Below are positions 17,948-26,519 of a stretch of DNA of 64,000 nucleotides, piece by piece (within the stretch, counting starts at the first letter, position 1; each line of letters opens with the position of its first letter). Under the pieces are notes generated by a model, which saw nothing but the letters and a program-made list of their open reading frames with translations, was not told the DNA's origin and searched no databases. The translations under genes and the position numbers were made by a program. Source of the DNA: Sebaldella termitidis ATCC 33386 (GTDB taxonomy: Bacteria; Fusobacteriota; Fusobacteriia; Fusobacteriales; Leptotrichiaceae); assembly GCF_000024405.1 (NCBI RefSeq), contig NC_013517.1, forward strand, positions 3,627,989 through 3,691,988. The letters are read 5' to 3'.

Positions 17948-18955
17948 TTAGTATATTACTTGATTTTCTATCCATTTATTATATAACTGAAGTAATTCAC
18001 GCCTGTTTGATACATCTGTTTTGATAAAAATATTATGTACATGAGTTTTTACGGTACCAATCGATATATAGAGACTCTCGCTGATAAGCTTGTTATTTTT
18101 ATCTTCCAGCAGATGTTTAAAAACTTCCTGTTCTCTGACTGTAAAAAGATATGTACTGCAAAATAAATGAAAAATATAATAATCATGCTCATTTTCATCT
18201 GTTTTATCTTTCAGTGCAGAGTCATTGTCATTATCTGAAACTGCTGTATCTGCAGCTTCTTTTTGCCTGGACTCGGCAAAAAAGAGATTCAGGAGATAAG
18301 GTATAAGTATCAGAGACTGACTGATTCTAAGAATATCTTCCGAAAAATTTCTGTTCGTAATATTCAAAATCGTGTCCGAATAAACATCAATGTTAAATAT
18401 CACAAAGCTGTCCTCGACAAAAACAAGACACGACATAAAAAGAGTGTATGTCAATAATTTATTAACATGAATAAATATACCTTTTCTTTCAATTACTTTA
18501 TTATTTTTTGACACAATTAACAAATAAGAATTAAATAAAACAAAGAAAAGATCTCCCGGCACAAAAAACAGCCAGGACTTGAAAGCAGTCCTCTGCATAA
18601 CAGGAATAATAAATAAAAATATAGTCAAAAGCCCTAAAGCAAAGTACCATATTTTGGAATTCTTTAAATTAAAAAACATAGTATTAAGTGCAATATACAC
18701 AGCTAATATCGAAATTATGATCAATGTCTTATATGTCGGAACAGCAATAAAGAGTTTATTGTATGAAATAGAGAAAGTTTTGATGAATTCTGTCATATAT
18801 ATTACAACATTATCAAATAAATATAAACTAAACAAAATACTAATTGCAAAATAGCAGTTATTCTTTGTTTTCAAATAATAAAAGCCGGACAAAGTAAGCA
18901 CAACACTATATAAAATTATCAAAAATACATTATAAATGAAAATTGTAACTTCCAT
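17948..18955 (-). CDS. aguR: Membrane-bound LuxR-type regulator, AguR-like, 335 aa
   Basis: The N-terminal two thirds hold seven predicted membrane helices (about 5-27, 33-55, 74-92, 101-118, 125-148, 167-185, 208-226). An acidic linker follows (about 232-255). The C-terminal LuxR/GerE helix-turn-helix (about 270-325) has TVREQEVFKHLLEDKNNK and SIGTVKTHVHNIF. The same architecture is known for AguR of Enterococcus and Lactococcus, a one-component membrane sensor of agmatine that activates aguBDAC. Here the gene lies just downstream of a complete agmatine operon, on the same strand, with its own promoter, so AguR is the best reading. The symbol is inferred from architecture and context. The ribosome binding site is AGGAGG, 10 bases from ATG. 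Confidence 0.7.
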   Translation of the reverse strand: MEVTIFIYNVFLIILYSVVLTLSGFYYLKTKNNCYFAISILFSLYLFDNVVIYMTEFIKTFSISYNKLFIAVPTYKTLIIISILAVYIALNTMFFNLKNSKIWYFALGLLTIFLFIIPVMQRTAFKSWLFFVPGDLFFVLFNSYLLIVSKNNKVIERKGIFIHVNKLLTYTLFMSCLVFVEDSFVIFNIDVYSDTILNITNRNFSEDILRISQSLILIPYLLNLFFAESRQKEAADTAVSDNDNDSALKDKTDENEHDYYIFHLFCSTYLFTVREQEVFKHLLEDKNNKLISESLYISIGTVKTHVHNIFIKTDVSNRRELLQLYNKWIENQVIY

Positions 18956-19001
18956 TAACTTTTATCCTCCTAAAAATGAATCCATTTTTTTAGATATCAA
19001 A

Positions 19002-19030
19002 ATTATATCACAAGACAGGAAATCTGTAAA
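19002..19030 (-). promoter_or_regulatory. Promoter of the AguR-like regulator
   Basis: Minus strand: TTTACA (19025-19030), 17 bases, TATAAT (19002-19007), about 40 bases before the start codon. It lies below the agmatine operon terminator, so the regulator can be expressed independently. Confidence 0.65.
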
Positions 19031-19099
19031 TGAAAGTATTCTTATATTTTATCAGTCGAAAAGAATAACAGCATTAAATAAAATATTCATAATTTATAT

Positions 19100-19135
19100 A
19101 AAAATTAAAAGAGCATCCCGAAAAGGATACTCTTT
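19100..19135 (-). terminator. Terminator of the agmatine operon
   Basis: An 11-bp stem with one wobble (AAAGAGCATCC at 19108-19118, GGATACTCTTT at 19125-19135). On the minus strand it is followed by TTTTAATTTTTA. It lies about 195 bases past the carbamate kinase stop; the intervening 3' region is AT-rich with no gene. Confidence 0.65.
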
Positions 19136-19328
19136 GGCGTATAAATTTTTATAATAAATCTTGACATACCAAATTCAAATTTTTTGTAGATATCTTTATT
19201 TATACTCTTTTACATTTACTTTTATTATAATATTTTTTGGATTATGAAAGAATTTCTTTTTTTAATACTTAATAATTTAAAACAGATACTGTAAGCTCAA
19301 TCTGTGATTATTTAAAATCAGAAAATTA

Positions 19329-20267
19329 CTATTGTGTTATTAAAGTTCCGCTTTCACCTTTTACTGCAAGCTGTACTTTTTCCAAAGAACAGATTACAGC
19401 TTTTCTGTTGCTTCCGCTCTCTACAAACATCATAGCAGCTTCAACCTTAGGGAGCATGCTTCCAGGTGCGAAATGTCCTTCTTCACAGTATTTTTTAGCT
19501 TCTTCGACTGTCATTTCCGCTAAATCTTTCTGTTCTGGTTTTCCAAAGTTTACAGCTACTCTGTCAACTGCAGTCAAAATAAATAAATAATCTGCACTGA
19601 CAAGCTCTGCAAGTTTTTCCGCAGCAAAATCTTTATCAATAACTGCAGAAACTCCCTCTAAAGTGCCGGCATCATTCTTTATAACCGGAATACCTCCCCC
19701 GCCGCAGGCTATTACAATAAACTTATTTGCAGTTAAATCCAAAACTGCTGTTTTTTCTGCAATATCAATCGGTCTTGGAGAAGCAACAACCGTTCTGTAG
19801 CCTCTGCCTGAATCCTCCACAAATGTCAGATCAGGATTTGATTTTTTTATTTCATCAGCTTTTTCTTTCGTATAAAAGCTTCCAATCGGCTTTGTCGGGT
19901 TTGAGAAAGCTTTGTCATCTTTATCGACTATAACTTGTGTTACTATAGTAGCAACATTACGGTCAACCTGTTGATTTAAAAGTTCTTTTTTTATACCCTG
20001 CTGCAAATGATAGCCAATATAGCCCTGACTCATTGCTGTGCACTCTGCAAGCTCCATTTCACAAACTTTATCGTTAACAGCTGATGCTGTATCAAATGCA
20101 AGTTTTATTGTCCCGACCTGTGGTCCGTTTCCATGGCTTACAATAATTTCATGTCCGTCTTTTATAAGTCCTACTAATGGCTTAGCCGCTTTTTCAATCA
20201 TCTCGATCTGTTCTTTAGGATTATTTCCTAGTGCATTTCCACCCAATGCAATAACAATTTTTGACAT
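19329..20267 (-). CDS. arcC: Carbamate kinase, 312 aa
   Basis: Last enzyme of the agmatine deiminase pathway: carbamoyl phosphate + ADP gives ATP + carbamate (then CO2 and ammonia). It has the amino-acid-kinase fold with the opening IVIALGGNALG (about 4-14), VSHGNGPQVG (about 44-53), the central IACGGGGIPV (about 188-197) and a conserved DKDFAAEKLA (about 211-220). Length is the family's usual. In agmatine operons the gene is called aguC. It follows aguA by 11 bases. This step makes the pathway ATP-yielding. Confidence 0.95.
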   Translation of the reverse strand: MSKIVIALGGNALGNNPKEQIEMIEKAAKPLVGLIKDGHEIIVSHGNGPQVGTIKLAFDTASAVNDKVCEMELAECTAMSQGYIGYHLQQGIKKELLNQQVDRNVATIVTQVIVDKDDKAFSNPTKPIGSFYTKEKADEIKKSNPDLTFVEDSGRGYRTVVASPRPIDIAEKTAVLDLTANKFIVIACGGGGIPVIKNDAGTLEGVSAVIDKDFAAEKLAELVSADYLFILTAVDRVAVNFGKPEQKDLAEMTVEEAKKYCEEGHFAPGSMLPKVEAAMMFVESGSNRKAVICSLEKVQLAVKGESGTLITQ

Positions 20268-20278
20268 CTCTACACTCC

Positions 20279-21379
20279 TTATTTTGCTTTTGGCATATGC
20301 TGTGTTATACAGTGGACATTTCCACCGCCGTATACTACTTCTTTAGTATCAACACCTACCACTTTTCTATCAGGGAACATTTCTTTTATTTGTTCTATTG
20401 CTAAACTGTCATTTTCGTCACCATATTGAGGAACAATTACTCCTCCGTTTACGATAAGGAAATTCATATATGAAGCGATACATATGTCGCCGTCTTCACG
20501 CGGAAGAGTTCCTTCGACAGAATCAATAGCTTCGGCTCCCTGCAAAAGAATAGGTTTTTTTGTTAAACATAATTTGTGGACTTTCAGCTTACGTCCTTTA
20601 GCATCAGTTGCTTCTGTCAAAGTTTTATATGCATCCTGTGACTGCTTGTAAAATGGATTTTCCGGATCATCAGTCCAGATACATGCTACTTCACCTGGCT
20701 TTACAAAGCATGCCACATCATCAATATGACCGTTTGTTTCTTCAGGATCAATTCCGTCTTTTATCCATATTACCTTATCTATACTTAAATAATCTCCCAA
20801 TTTTTGCTCTATCTCTTCTTTAGTCATATGAGGATTTCTGCCTTCACTCAAAAGACACATTTCTGTAGTAAGCAGTGTTCCTTCACCGTCAGCATGTATA
20901 GAACCGCCTTCCAGAACGAAGCCGTCTGTTCTATAGCTGTCTACTCCTTCAATTTCACACACTTTCTGAGCAATCTGATCATCATTTGCCCATGGGAAAT
21001 ATAAACCGTCTACTAAACCGCCCCATGCATTAAATTCCCAGTCACAGCCGCGAATATCTCCTTTATCGTTAATTACGAAAGTCGGACCGCAGTCACGTAC
21101 CCATGCATCATCATTACTGGCTTCTACAACACGGATATTTTTTGGAAGAATGTTTCTGCAATTTTTGTATTGTGCATTTGATACTAAAACTGTAACCGGC
21201 TCAAATTCACTTATAGCTATAGCTACATCAGCAAATGATTTCTGGGCTGGTTTCCCGCCGTTTCTCCAGTTATCCGGTCTTTCAGGCCAGATCATAAATA
21301 CACATTTTTGTTCTTCAAATTCACCCGGCATTCTAAATCCGTCTTGTCTTGGTGTCGAACCTTCAATTCTTTTAGCCAT
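20279..21379 (-). CDS. aguA: Agmatine deiminase, 366 aa
   Basis: Hydrolyses agmatine to N-carbamoylputrescine and ammonia. It is a guanidino-modifying (PAD-like) enzyme with the substrate-binding DDAWVRDCGPTF (about 88-99), the GGSIHADGEGTLLTTE segment, NGHIDD (about 215-220), and the catalytic cysteine in YGGGNVHCITQ near the C-terminus. The frame is open six codons upstream, but AAGGAAG lies 7 bases before the ATG at 21379 (MAKRIEGSTPRQDGF), which is also the usual family start. It sits between the antiporter aguD (21 bases upstream) and arcC. Confidence 0.95.
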   Translation of the reverse strand: MAKRIEGSTPRQDGFRMPGEFEEQKCVFMIWPERPDNWRNGGKPAQKSFADVAIAISEFEPVTVLVSNAQYKNCRNILPKNIRVVEASNDDAWVRDCGPTFVINDKGDIRGCDWEFNAWGGLVDGLYFPWANDDQIAQKVCEIEGVDSYRTDGFVLEGGSIHADGEGTLLTTEMCLLSEGRNPHMTKEEIEQKLGDYLSIDKVIWIKDGIDPEETNGHIDDVACFVKPGEVACIWTDDPENPFYKQSQDAYKTLTEATDAKGRKLKVHKLCLTKKPILLQGAEAIDSVEGTLPREDGDICIASYMNFLIVNGGVIVPQYGDENDSLAIEQIKEMFPDRKVVGVDTKEVVYGGGNVHCITQHMPKAK

Positions 21380-21400
21380 TTTCATACTTCCTTTCAACTA

Positions 21401-22768
21401 TCATTTTATTTTTTTAACTATAATTATTAATTCGCCTATAAAAATACATATAATTGCCCCAATTGTAATCGGCAGTGTTCCTGCTAATGTTTCCGCGTCG
21501 AAACTTAACGGAACCCCGGTAAATATAATTGAAATAACCAATAAAATCATCGGAATTACAACAAGAATTTTTAAGAATGTATCACTTCCCGAGACTTTGA
21601 AAGGTCTCTCTTTGTCAGGATCAATTTTACGAAGTTTATAGAAAGCTGGGAATACTGGTATATAAGCAAGCAAGAACATAACTAAGTTCAATGCAAAGAA
21701 ACTCCAGAATAAATCCTGATTAGGCAGTATCGGTGCTAATAACAATACAATTGATGCAACAATACCGTTAATTACTGCTGTTCCTACAGGCATATCATTT
21801 TTTTTGCTTTTCTTTGCGAAAGCTTTTGGCAGATCTCCATTTTCTGCTGCATAACTTGCAGTGCTGTTTACACCTAAAGACCATGAAGTCATATTTCCAA
21901 ATAGAGTAAGTAAAAATAATACTGATATGATACTAATAAACGGCCCTGTCATTTTCCCCGTCATTAATTGTATAGCATCTATTAAACCGCTGCTTGTACT
22001 TACTTCAGCAGTCGGGATAGCTACCCCTATACCAAAAGCCGAGAAAATATAAATTGCAGCTATAACAAGTCCTCCGGTAACAATAGCTTTCGGGATTTGT
22101 TTATTTGGGTTTTCCATATCTCCTGCAAAGGTACAGATGATTTCAAAGCCTAAAAAATTAAATAAAATTACCGAAATAAATGAAAGACTGTGTAAATCAA
22201 ATGAAGGCAGCAGTGATGAAACTGTGTATTCATTGGCAACACCTTTTGTAAAAGCAATATAAGTACCAATGACTCCGACAGTTACCGCAAGCAGTACTTT
22301 TATTACTGCAGCTCCGTTCAAAATCCACGTACTGTCAGAAACAGGGAAAAAACTTATATATACTATTATCCAGACAAATGCCAATTCTATCAGTAATGAC
22401 GGGATAAGTCCTATCTGCATGCCAGTTGCTAAAGATATAATTTCCGGAAATAATACAGCCAGCGATGCCATCCATAATGGGAAATTAATCCAGTAATACC
22501 ATGAAACCCGTGAGCCCCACTTTCTGCCGAAAGCATTTCTGACCCAGTCATATATTCCTCCTTCACTGTCATACGTTGTCCCTAGTTCTGATGAAATTAG
22601 ACCGTATGGCAGTAAAAATGTCAGCATCAGGAATATCCACCAAAAATATTGGGAATTTCCGATTGCCGCAACCGGAGCTGCTGCTTCTACTACGAATACA
22701 ACACATATTACTGCCAGTATTGCATCCAACATTCTAAACTTCTTTTTACCTTGACCTGCTTCACTCAT
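21401..22768 (-). CDS. aguD: Agmatine:putrescine antiporter, APC family, 455 aa
   Basis: An integral membrane protein of the amino acid-polyamine-organocation superfamily with about 12 hydrophobic segments across its length. The N-terminal APC signature is FVVEAAAPVAAIGNSQYFWW (about 20-39), followed by GGIYDWVRNAFG. It has a lysine-rich C-terminus. Operon position between putrescine carbamoyltransferase and agmatine deiminase, as in Enterococcus aguBDAC, points to agmatine import coupled to putrescine export. General APC annotation alone would not fix the substrate. A stem-loop lies between it and ptcA. Confidence 0.88.
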   Translation of the reverse strand: MSEAGQGKKKFRMLDAILAVICVVFVVEAAAPVAAIGNSQYFWWIFLMLTFLLPYGLISSELGTTYDSEGGIYDWVRNAFGRKWGSRVSWYYWINFPLWMASLAVLFPEIISLATGMQIGLIPSLLIELAFVWIIVYISFFPVSDSTWILNGAAVIKVLLAVTVGVIGTYIAFTKGVANEYTVSSLLPSFDLHSLSFISVILFNFLGFEIICTFAGDMENPNKQIPKAIVTGGLVIAAIYIFSAFGIGVAIPTAEVSTSSGLIDAIQLMTGKMTGPFISIISVLFLLTLFGNMTSWSLGVNSTASYAAENGDLPKAFAKKSKKNDMPVGTAVINGIVASIVLLLAPILPNQDLFWSFFALNLVMFLLAYIPVFPAFYKLRKIDPDKERPFKVSGSDTFLKILVVIPMILLVISIIFTGVPLSFDAETLAGTLPITIGAIICIFIGELIIIVKKIK

Positions 22769-22810
22769 GAATAATACTCCTTTAATTACTAGTATTTTGT
22801 TTAACTTATA

Positions 22811-22867
22811 TTTAGTACCTCATCATCTTATTCAGCTTTGAAAAGATAAATGAGACAAGGTACTAAA
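22811..22867 (-). other. Intercistronic stem-loop between ptcA and aguD
   Basis: Outer arms TTTAGTACCT (22811-22820) and AGGTACTAAA (22858-22867) pair perfectly. Inside them CATCATCTTATT and AAAAGATAAATG can extend the stem with small bulges. No T-run follows on the minus strand, so it is more likely an RNA processing or stability element, or a weak terminator, than a full stop. Confidence 0.5.
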
Positions 22868-22872
22868 ATATG

Positions 22873-23889
22873 TTATAAAGTTTTAAAAAAATCTTCTAAA
22901 TCCTTTTTAGAATCATTATATTCTGTTTCATTAATTTCTTTAGCCTGCTTGTTCATGAAATAAACAAGTAATCCTCTTATCGATGTAAGTCTGTTTTCAG
23001 CTTCGTCAAATACTATTGAGTAAGGTGCATCTATTACTTCATTAACTACCTCTTCACCACGTGATGCAGGTAAGCAGTGCATAAATTTAACTGTTGGTAA
23101 TGCTTTTGCCATCATTTCAGGAGTTACCTGGTATTTAGGATAGAATATTCTCATACAGTCCTCTTTAGAACGCTCTGCATCATATAATCCGTACCAAACA
23201 TCTGTGTATACGAAGTCTGCATCTTTTAATGCTTCATCTTCATCTTCAGTAATAGTTATTTTTCCGCCAGATTTTTCACAGTTCTCTCTACCAATTTTTA
23301 AATAATCCTCATTTAACTGATATCCTTTTGGTCCGTACTGCACAAAATGCATTCCCATTTTTGTTGTAATAAACATAAGAGAAGCACATACCTGTGTACA
23401 GTCACCTACAAATACGACTTTACAATCTTCCAGCTTTTTCCCTTCAGGCAGATGTTCTATCATTGTACATAGATCTCCCATTTCCTGAGTAGGGTGATTA
23501 TAATCTGACATTCCGTTAATTACAGGAATAGTTGCATGATTAGCTAAGTCATAAACACTTTTATGTCTGTCTACACGCGCCATTAATATATCTACTAATC
23601 TTGATAAAACAGCACTTGTATCTTCGATAGTTTCGTGTCCGCCTAATTGAATCTGACCCGGAGCCAAATATTGACCATGTCCTCCTAATTGTTCCATCGC
23701 AGTTTCAAATGATACTCTTGTTCTTGTAGATGATTGTTGAAAAATCATACCTAATGATTTATTTTTTAATAGTTGTGGATAATAACCCGCTTTTATGCAA
23801 CGTTTAATTTTCAGTGAAAGGTTAATTATGTCCATTAATTCCTCTTTAGTGAAATCTGTTGTTGTAATAAAATCTTTTTTTACCGCCAT
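22873..23889 (-). CDS. ptcA: Putrescine carbamoyltransferase, 338 aa
   Basis: Converts N-carbamoylputrescine and phosphate to putrescine and carbamoyl phosphate. It has the carbamoyl-phosphate site [10 protein letters not shown] (about 53-62). The segment [20 protein letters not shown] (about 73-92) is characteristic of putrescine rather than ornithine transcarbamoylases. [11 protein letters not shown] and [13 protein letters not shown] are the remaining active-site blocks, and the C-terminal extra helix of this family is present. First gene of the operon ptcA-aguD-aguA-arcC, with the ribosome binding site AAGGAGG. Also named aguB in enterococci. Confidence 0.94.
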   Translation of the reverse strand: MAVKKDFITTTDFTKEELMDIINLSLKIKRCIKAGYYPQLLKNKSLGMIFQQSSTRTRVSFETAMEQLGGHGQYLAPGQIQLGGHETIEDTSAVLSRLVDILMARVDRHKSVYDLANHATIPVINGMSDYNHPTQEMGDLCTMIEHLPEGKKLEDCKVVFVGDCTQVCASLMFITTKMGMHFVQYGPKGYQLNEDYLKIGRENCEKSGGKITITEDEDEALKDADFVYTDVWYGLYDAERSKEDCMRIFYPKYQVTPEMMAKALPTVKFMHCLPASRGEEVVNEVIDAPYSIVFDEAENRLTSIRGLLVYFMNKQAKEINETEYNDSKKDLEDFFKTL

Positions 23890-23938
23890 TGTTATTTCCT
23901 CCTTGAAATTTGATATGTTTTATTTCTTCTATGAGCTA

Positions 23939-23944
23939 ATTCTA
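23939..23944 (-). promoter_or_regulatory. Candidate -10 element of the agmatine operon
   Basis: TAGAAT on the minus strand with TTG just before it, about 50 bases before ptcA. No good -35 lies at 16-18 bases; TTGATT is 21 bases away. A poor -35 would suit a promoter that needs an activator such as AguR. Between here and 24149 the sequence is AT-rich with no gene. Confidence 0.35.
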
Positions 23945-24149
23945 CAAGAAAAATTCACGGTTTAAAATCAACTCTGCTGGTTTAGATTTATATATATTTT
24001 TAGATCATTTATATAAACCTCACTAATCTTTTTTCTGAAAATACCATAAATTAAGACTTTCTCTGTTATAAAATTTTCAGAAAAAGCTAAAAATACAAAA
24101 ATTATTTTTAGATTTTTATTGAAATTTTCGTCTATTCTTATATTTTTGA

Positions 24150-24452
24150 AAAAGAAAGGAATATTTTTTCGAATTTATTGATGACAAAAATAAAGATAAA
24201 TACAAAAAAGAAGATAATCTAAATACTTTTCAAAGTATTATTATTAATACAGAAAATTTTATAATTATTGATTTTCAAAATTTAATTTGGAAGTCAAAGC
24301 TCTTTAAATTCAATATATTAAGCGGTGTGAAAGTGTGTATTCACTTAATTTACAATTTTGCAGACTTACCTAGAGACTTTTTCAATAAAAATTATTTTAA
24401 AAAATTTATGAATATTTTTTTACTCTCCCAATATAAAAACAGTCTTTCATGA
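24150..24452 (+). pseudogene. Start-less open frame of about 100 codons, possible gene remnant
   Basis: After an in-frame TGA (24147-24149) one frame stays open to TGA at 24450-24452. The region is so AT-rich that stops should be frequent. The translation is mixed rather than low-complexity (FFEFIDDKNKDKYKKEDNL, later LIYNFADLPRDFFNKNYF). There is no ATG until residue 87 and no ribosome binding site upstream. Just before it, another frame gives IFVYSYIFEKERNIFSNLL, compatible with a frameshift near 24170. I read it as the 3' part of a decayed gene, family unknown. Its end overlaps the terminator arm at 24439. Confidence 0.35.
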
Positions 24453-24476
24453 TTTTTATTTATCATGAAAGACTGT
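24432..24476 (-). terminator. Terminator of the sugar ABC transporter operon
   Basis: A perfect 15-bp inverted repeat (ACAGTCTTTCATGAT at 24439-24453, ATCATGAAAGACTGT at 24462-24476). On the minus strand it is followed by TTTTTATAT. It lies 86 bases past the last gene of the operon. Confidence 0.85.
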
Positions 24477-24561
24477 CATGGTTTACGACATATAACTTTA
24501 TTCAAAAACTGGGTATCTGAATTTTATGTATAAATATTTTCTTTGCTGTAATTTATTATTT

Positions 24562-25542
24562 TTACCATTCTCCTTTGAAGCTCTCTACATTACTTTTATT
24601 TACTTCTACCTGCTTCATTTGTGTTACAGGCTCTACTTTTTCACCGTTCAGATATTTTACGGCTGCTGTTATCGCTGTATAGCCTTCCTCTACTGCCGAC
24701 ATATAAGTAGTCCCGTCAATTAATCCGCTTTTTACCGCATTCAGACCTTCTGTACTCCCTCCTAATCCGATTACTAAGATTTTATCCTTTAAATTAGCTT
24801 CTTTCAGAGCCATTCCTGCACCAATAGCTGAATTATCATCCTGAGCAATTATTACATCAATAGTTTGATTTTTTTGTATTAAATCTTCCACTATTTTTAA
24901 AGCCTGCTCTTTTTCCCAGTTACTTGTCTGAGTATAAACAACCTCAAAGTTTTTATTTGTATCCAATGCTTCCATAACACCTTTTCTTCTGTTAATCTGA
25001 GGGCTTGTTCCTGGTCTTCCTTCAATAAGAACTACCTTCCCGCCTTTTTCACCTAACAGGCTTTTAGCCAGCTCCCCTGTTAATTTCCCTGTTTCTACTT
25101 CATTTTGACCAACATAAGTAATTAATCCTTCGTACTCTCCGTTTTCTTTATCTCCTATTGCATTTGTAAAAGCCAGTATCGGGATATTAGCTTCATTCGC
25201 CATTCTTACTGCTGTTTTTGCTGCATTTGAATCTACTGCTGCTATTGCTATCAAATCAACTTTTTTAGAAATCAAATCTTCTACCTGTGATAACTGCTTG
25301 CTTGCATCCCATCCGGCATCACTGTATGTGATTTCAACGTTATTTTCTGCTGCTGCCTTATCTATTCCCTCTCTTACAGCAACAAAGTATCCTACAGGAC
25401 CGGGAATTAATACCCCTATTTTTTTCTTTGCTTCTTTTGTTTCGGCAGTATTTCCCGCCGCTCCCTCTGCTTTAGTTTCCTGTTTATTTCCACAACTCAT
25501 TATCAGCAAGAGAATTGTGAATAAAAATATTATCTTTTTCAT
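24562..25542 (-). CDS. Sugar ABC transporter substrate-binding lipoprotein, 326 aa
   Basis: A lipoprotein with signal peptide and lipobox LIMSC (Cys about 17), then a low-complexity tether. The periplasmic-binding fold of the ribose/galactose class (Peripla_BP_4) follows, with KKIGVLIPGPVGYFVAVREG, ISKKVDLIAIAAVDS and IDVIIAQDDNSAIGAGMALK. The start at 25542 is chosen because GGAGG lies 8 bases upstream. Last gene of a six-gene operon with the ABC permease and ATPase. It delivers the sugar to the permease; the ligand is not predictable from sequence alone. Confidence 0.9.
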   Translation of the reverse strand: MKKIIFLFTILLLIMSCGNKQETKAEGAAGNTAETKEAKKKIGVLIPGPVGYFVAVREGIDKAAAENNVEITYSDAGWDASKQLSQVEDLISKKVDLIAIAAVDSNAAKTAVRMANEANIPILAFTNAIGDKENGEYEGLITYVGQNEVETGKLTGELAKSLLGEKGGKVVLIEGRPGTSPQINRRKGVMEALDTNKNFEVVYTQTSNWEKEQALKIVEDLIQKNQTIDVIIAQDDNSAIGAGMALKEANLKDKILVIGLGGSTEGLNAVKSGLIDGTTYMSAVEEGYTAITAAVKYLNGEKVEPVTQMKQVEVNKSNVESFKGEW

Positions 25543-25560
25543 TAATACGACCTCCAAAAT

Positions 25561-26505
25561 TTATTTTTTTCTTTTACTATAACTATCTAAACCAACTGCT
25601 GCTAATATTATAAGACCCTTAAATATGTACTGGAAATATATATTTACTCCCAACAGATTAAAGCTGTTGCTGATAACACTTATCAGCAAAACACCGATAA
25701 TAGTCATTAATATATTTCCTTCTCCTCCTGATACGCTTGTTCCTCCGATAACTGCCGATGCTATCGCATCCAGTTCATATCCCTCGCCTGCGACAGGAGT
25801 GGCAGTACCGAGTCTTGATACCAGAATTATACCTGCCAGTGCTGCAAAGCACCCGTTTATAATGAATACAAGTATTTTGTATTTATCTACATTAATTCCG
25901 GATAATCTTGCCGCTCCTTCATTTCCACCTACGGCAAATACATATCTCCCGAACTTGGTATAGCTCAAAACTATAAATGACAGTATTATTCCTGTAAAGA
26001 ATACAATTACCGGTATTGGAATCCCCAGAAAATAGTCATTCCCTATAGCTGAAAGTACATTATTAAATCCTGAAACCGGATAACCGCCCGTATACAGAAG
26101 TAATATTCCCCTGGTAATAGTGACCATTCCCATTGTGGCAATCAGTGAAGGAATGTTTACCTTAGCTACCAGCACCCCGCTCACAGCTCCTATTAATGCT
26201 CCTACACTAAGAGAGACCAGTATTGCCAAGAACAGGTTCTGTCCGCCTGACAGAAAAGTCATTGTTATTGCACCGCTCAAAGCCGCAATTGCTCCCACAG
26301 ACAGATCAAAATTCCCTGATATGACTACAAAAGTCATTCCTGTAGCTATAATTCCGATTATAGATGACTGTCTCAGCAGATTCAGTATATTTGTTTTGGT
26401 CAAAAAATTAGGCGTGGCAAAGCTTATGATTGTACAAAGTATTAAAAAGCCGATTATAACACCATAATCTTTAAAGTTTATTTTATGCATTGCTTTTAAT
26501 TTCAT
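25561..26505 (-). CDS. Sugar ABC transporter permease, RbsC-like, 314 aa
   Basis: A membrane protein with about 8-10 hydrophobic segments. It has the RbsC-family signatures ILNLLRQSSIIGIIATGMTF (about 40-59), FDLSVGAIAALSG and AVGGNEGAARLSGINVDKYK. ELDAIASAVIGGTSVSGGEG is the cytoplasmic coupling loop that meets the ATPase. Length is usual for the family. The start has AAGGAGA 8 bases upstream. It lies 14 bases after the ATPase gene and 18 before the binding-protein gene. Forms a homodimer channel with the tandem ATPase. Confidence 0.92.
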   Translation of the reverse strand: MKLKAMHKINFKDYGVIIGFLILCTIISFATPNFLTKTNILNLLRQSSIIGIIATGMTFVVISGNFDLSVGAIAALSGAITMTFLSGGQNLFLAILVSLSVGALIGAVSGVLVAKVNIPSLIATMGMVTITRGILLLYTGGYPVSGFNNVLSAIGNDYFLGIPIPVIVFFTGIILSFIVLSYTKFGRYVFAVGGNEGAARLSGINVDKYKILVFIINGCFAALAGIILVSRLGTATPVAGEGYELDAIASAVIGGTSVSGGEGNILMTIIGVLLISVISNSFNLLGVNIYFQYIFKGLIILAAVGLDSYSKRKK

Positions 26506-26519
26506 TTCTCTCTTCTCCT

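Noticed and set aside
24439-24476. MITE or transposon end
   Set aside because: A 15-bp stem with an 8-base loop followed by T on the minus strand, just after an operon end, is a simple terminator.
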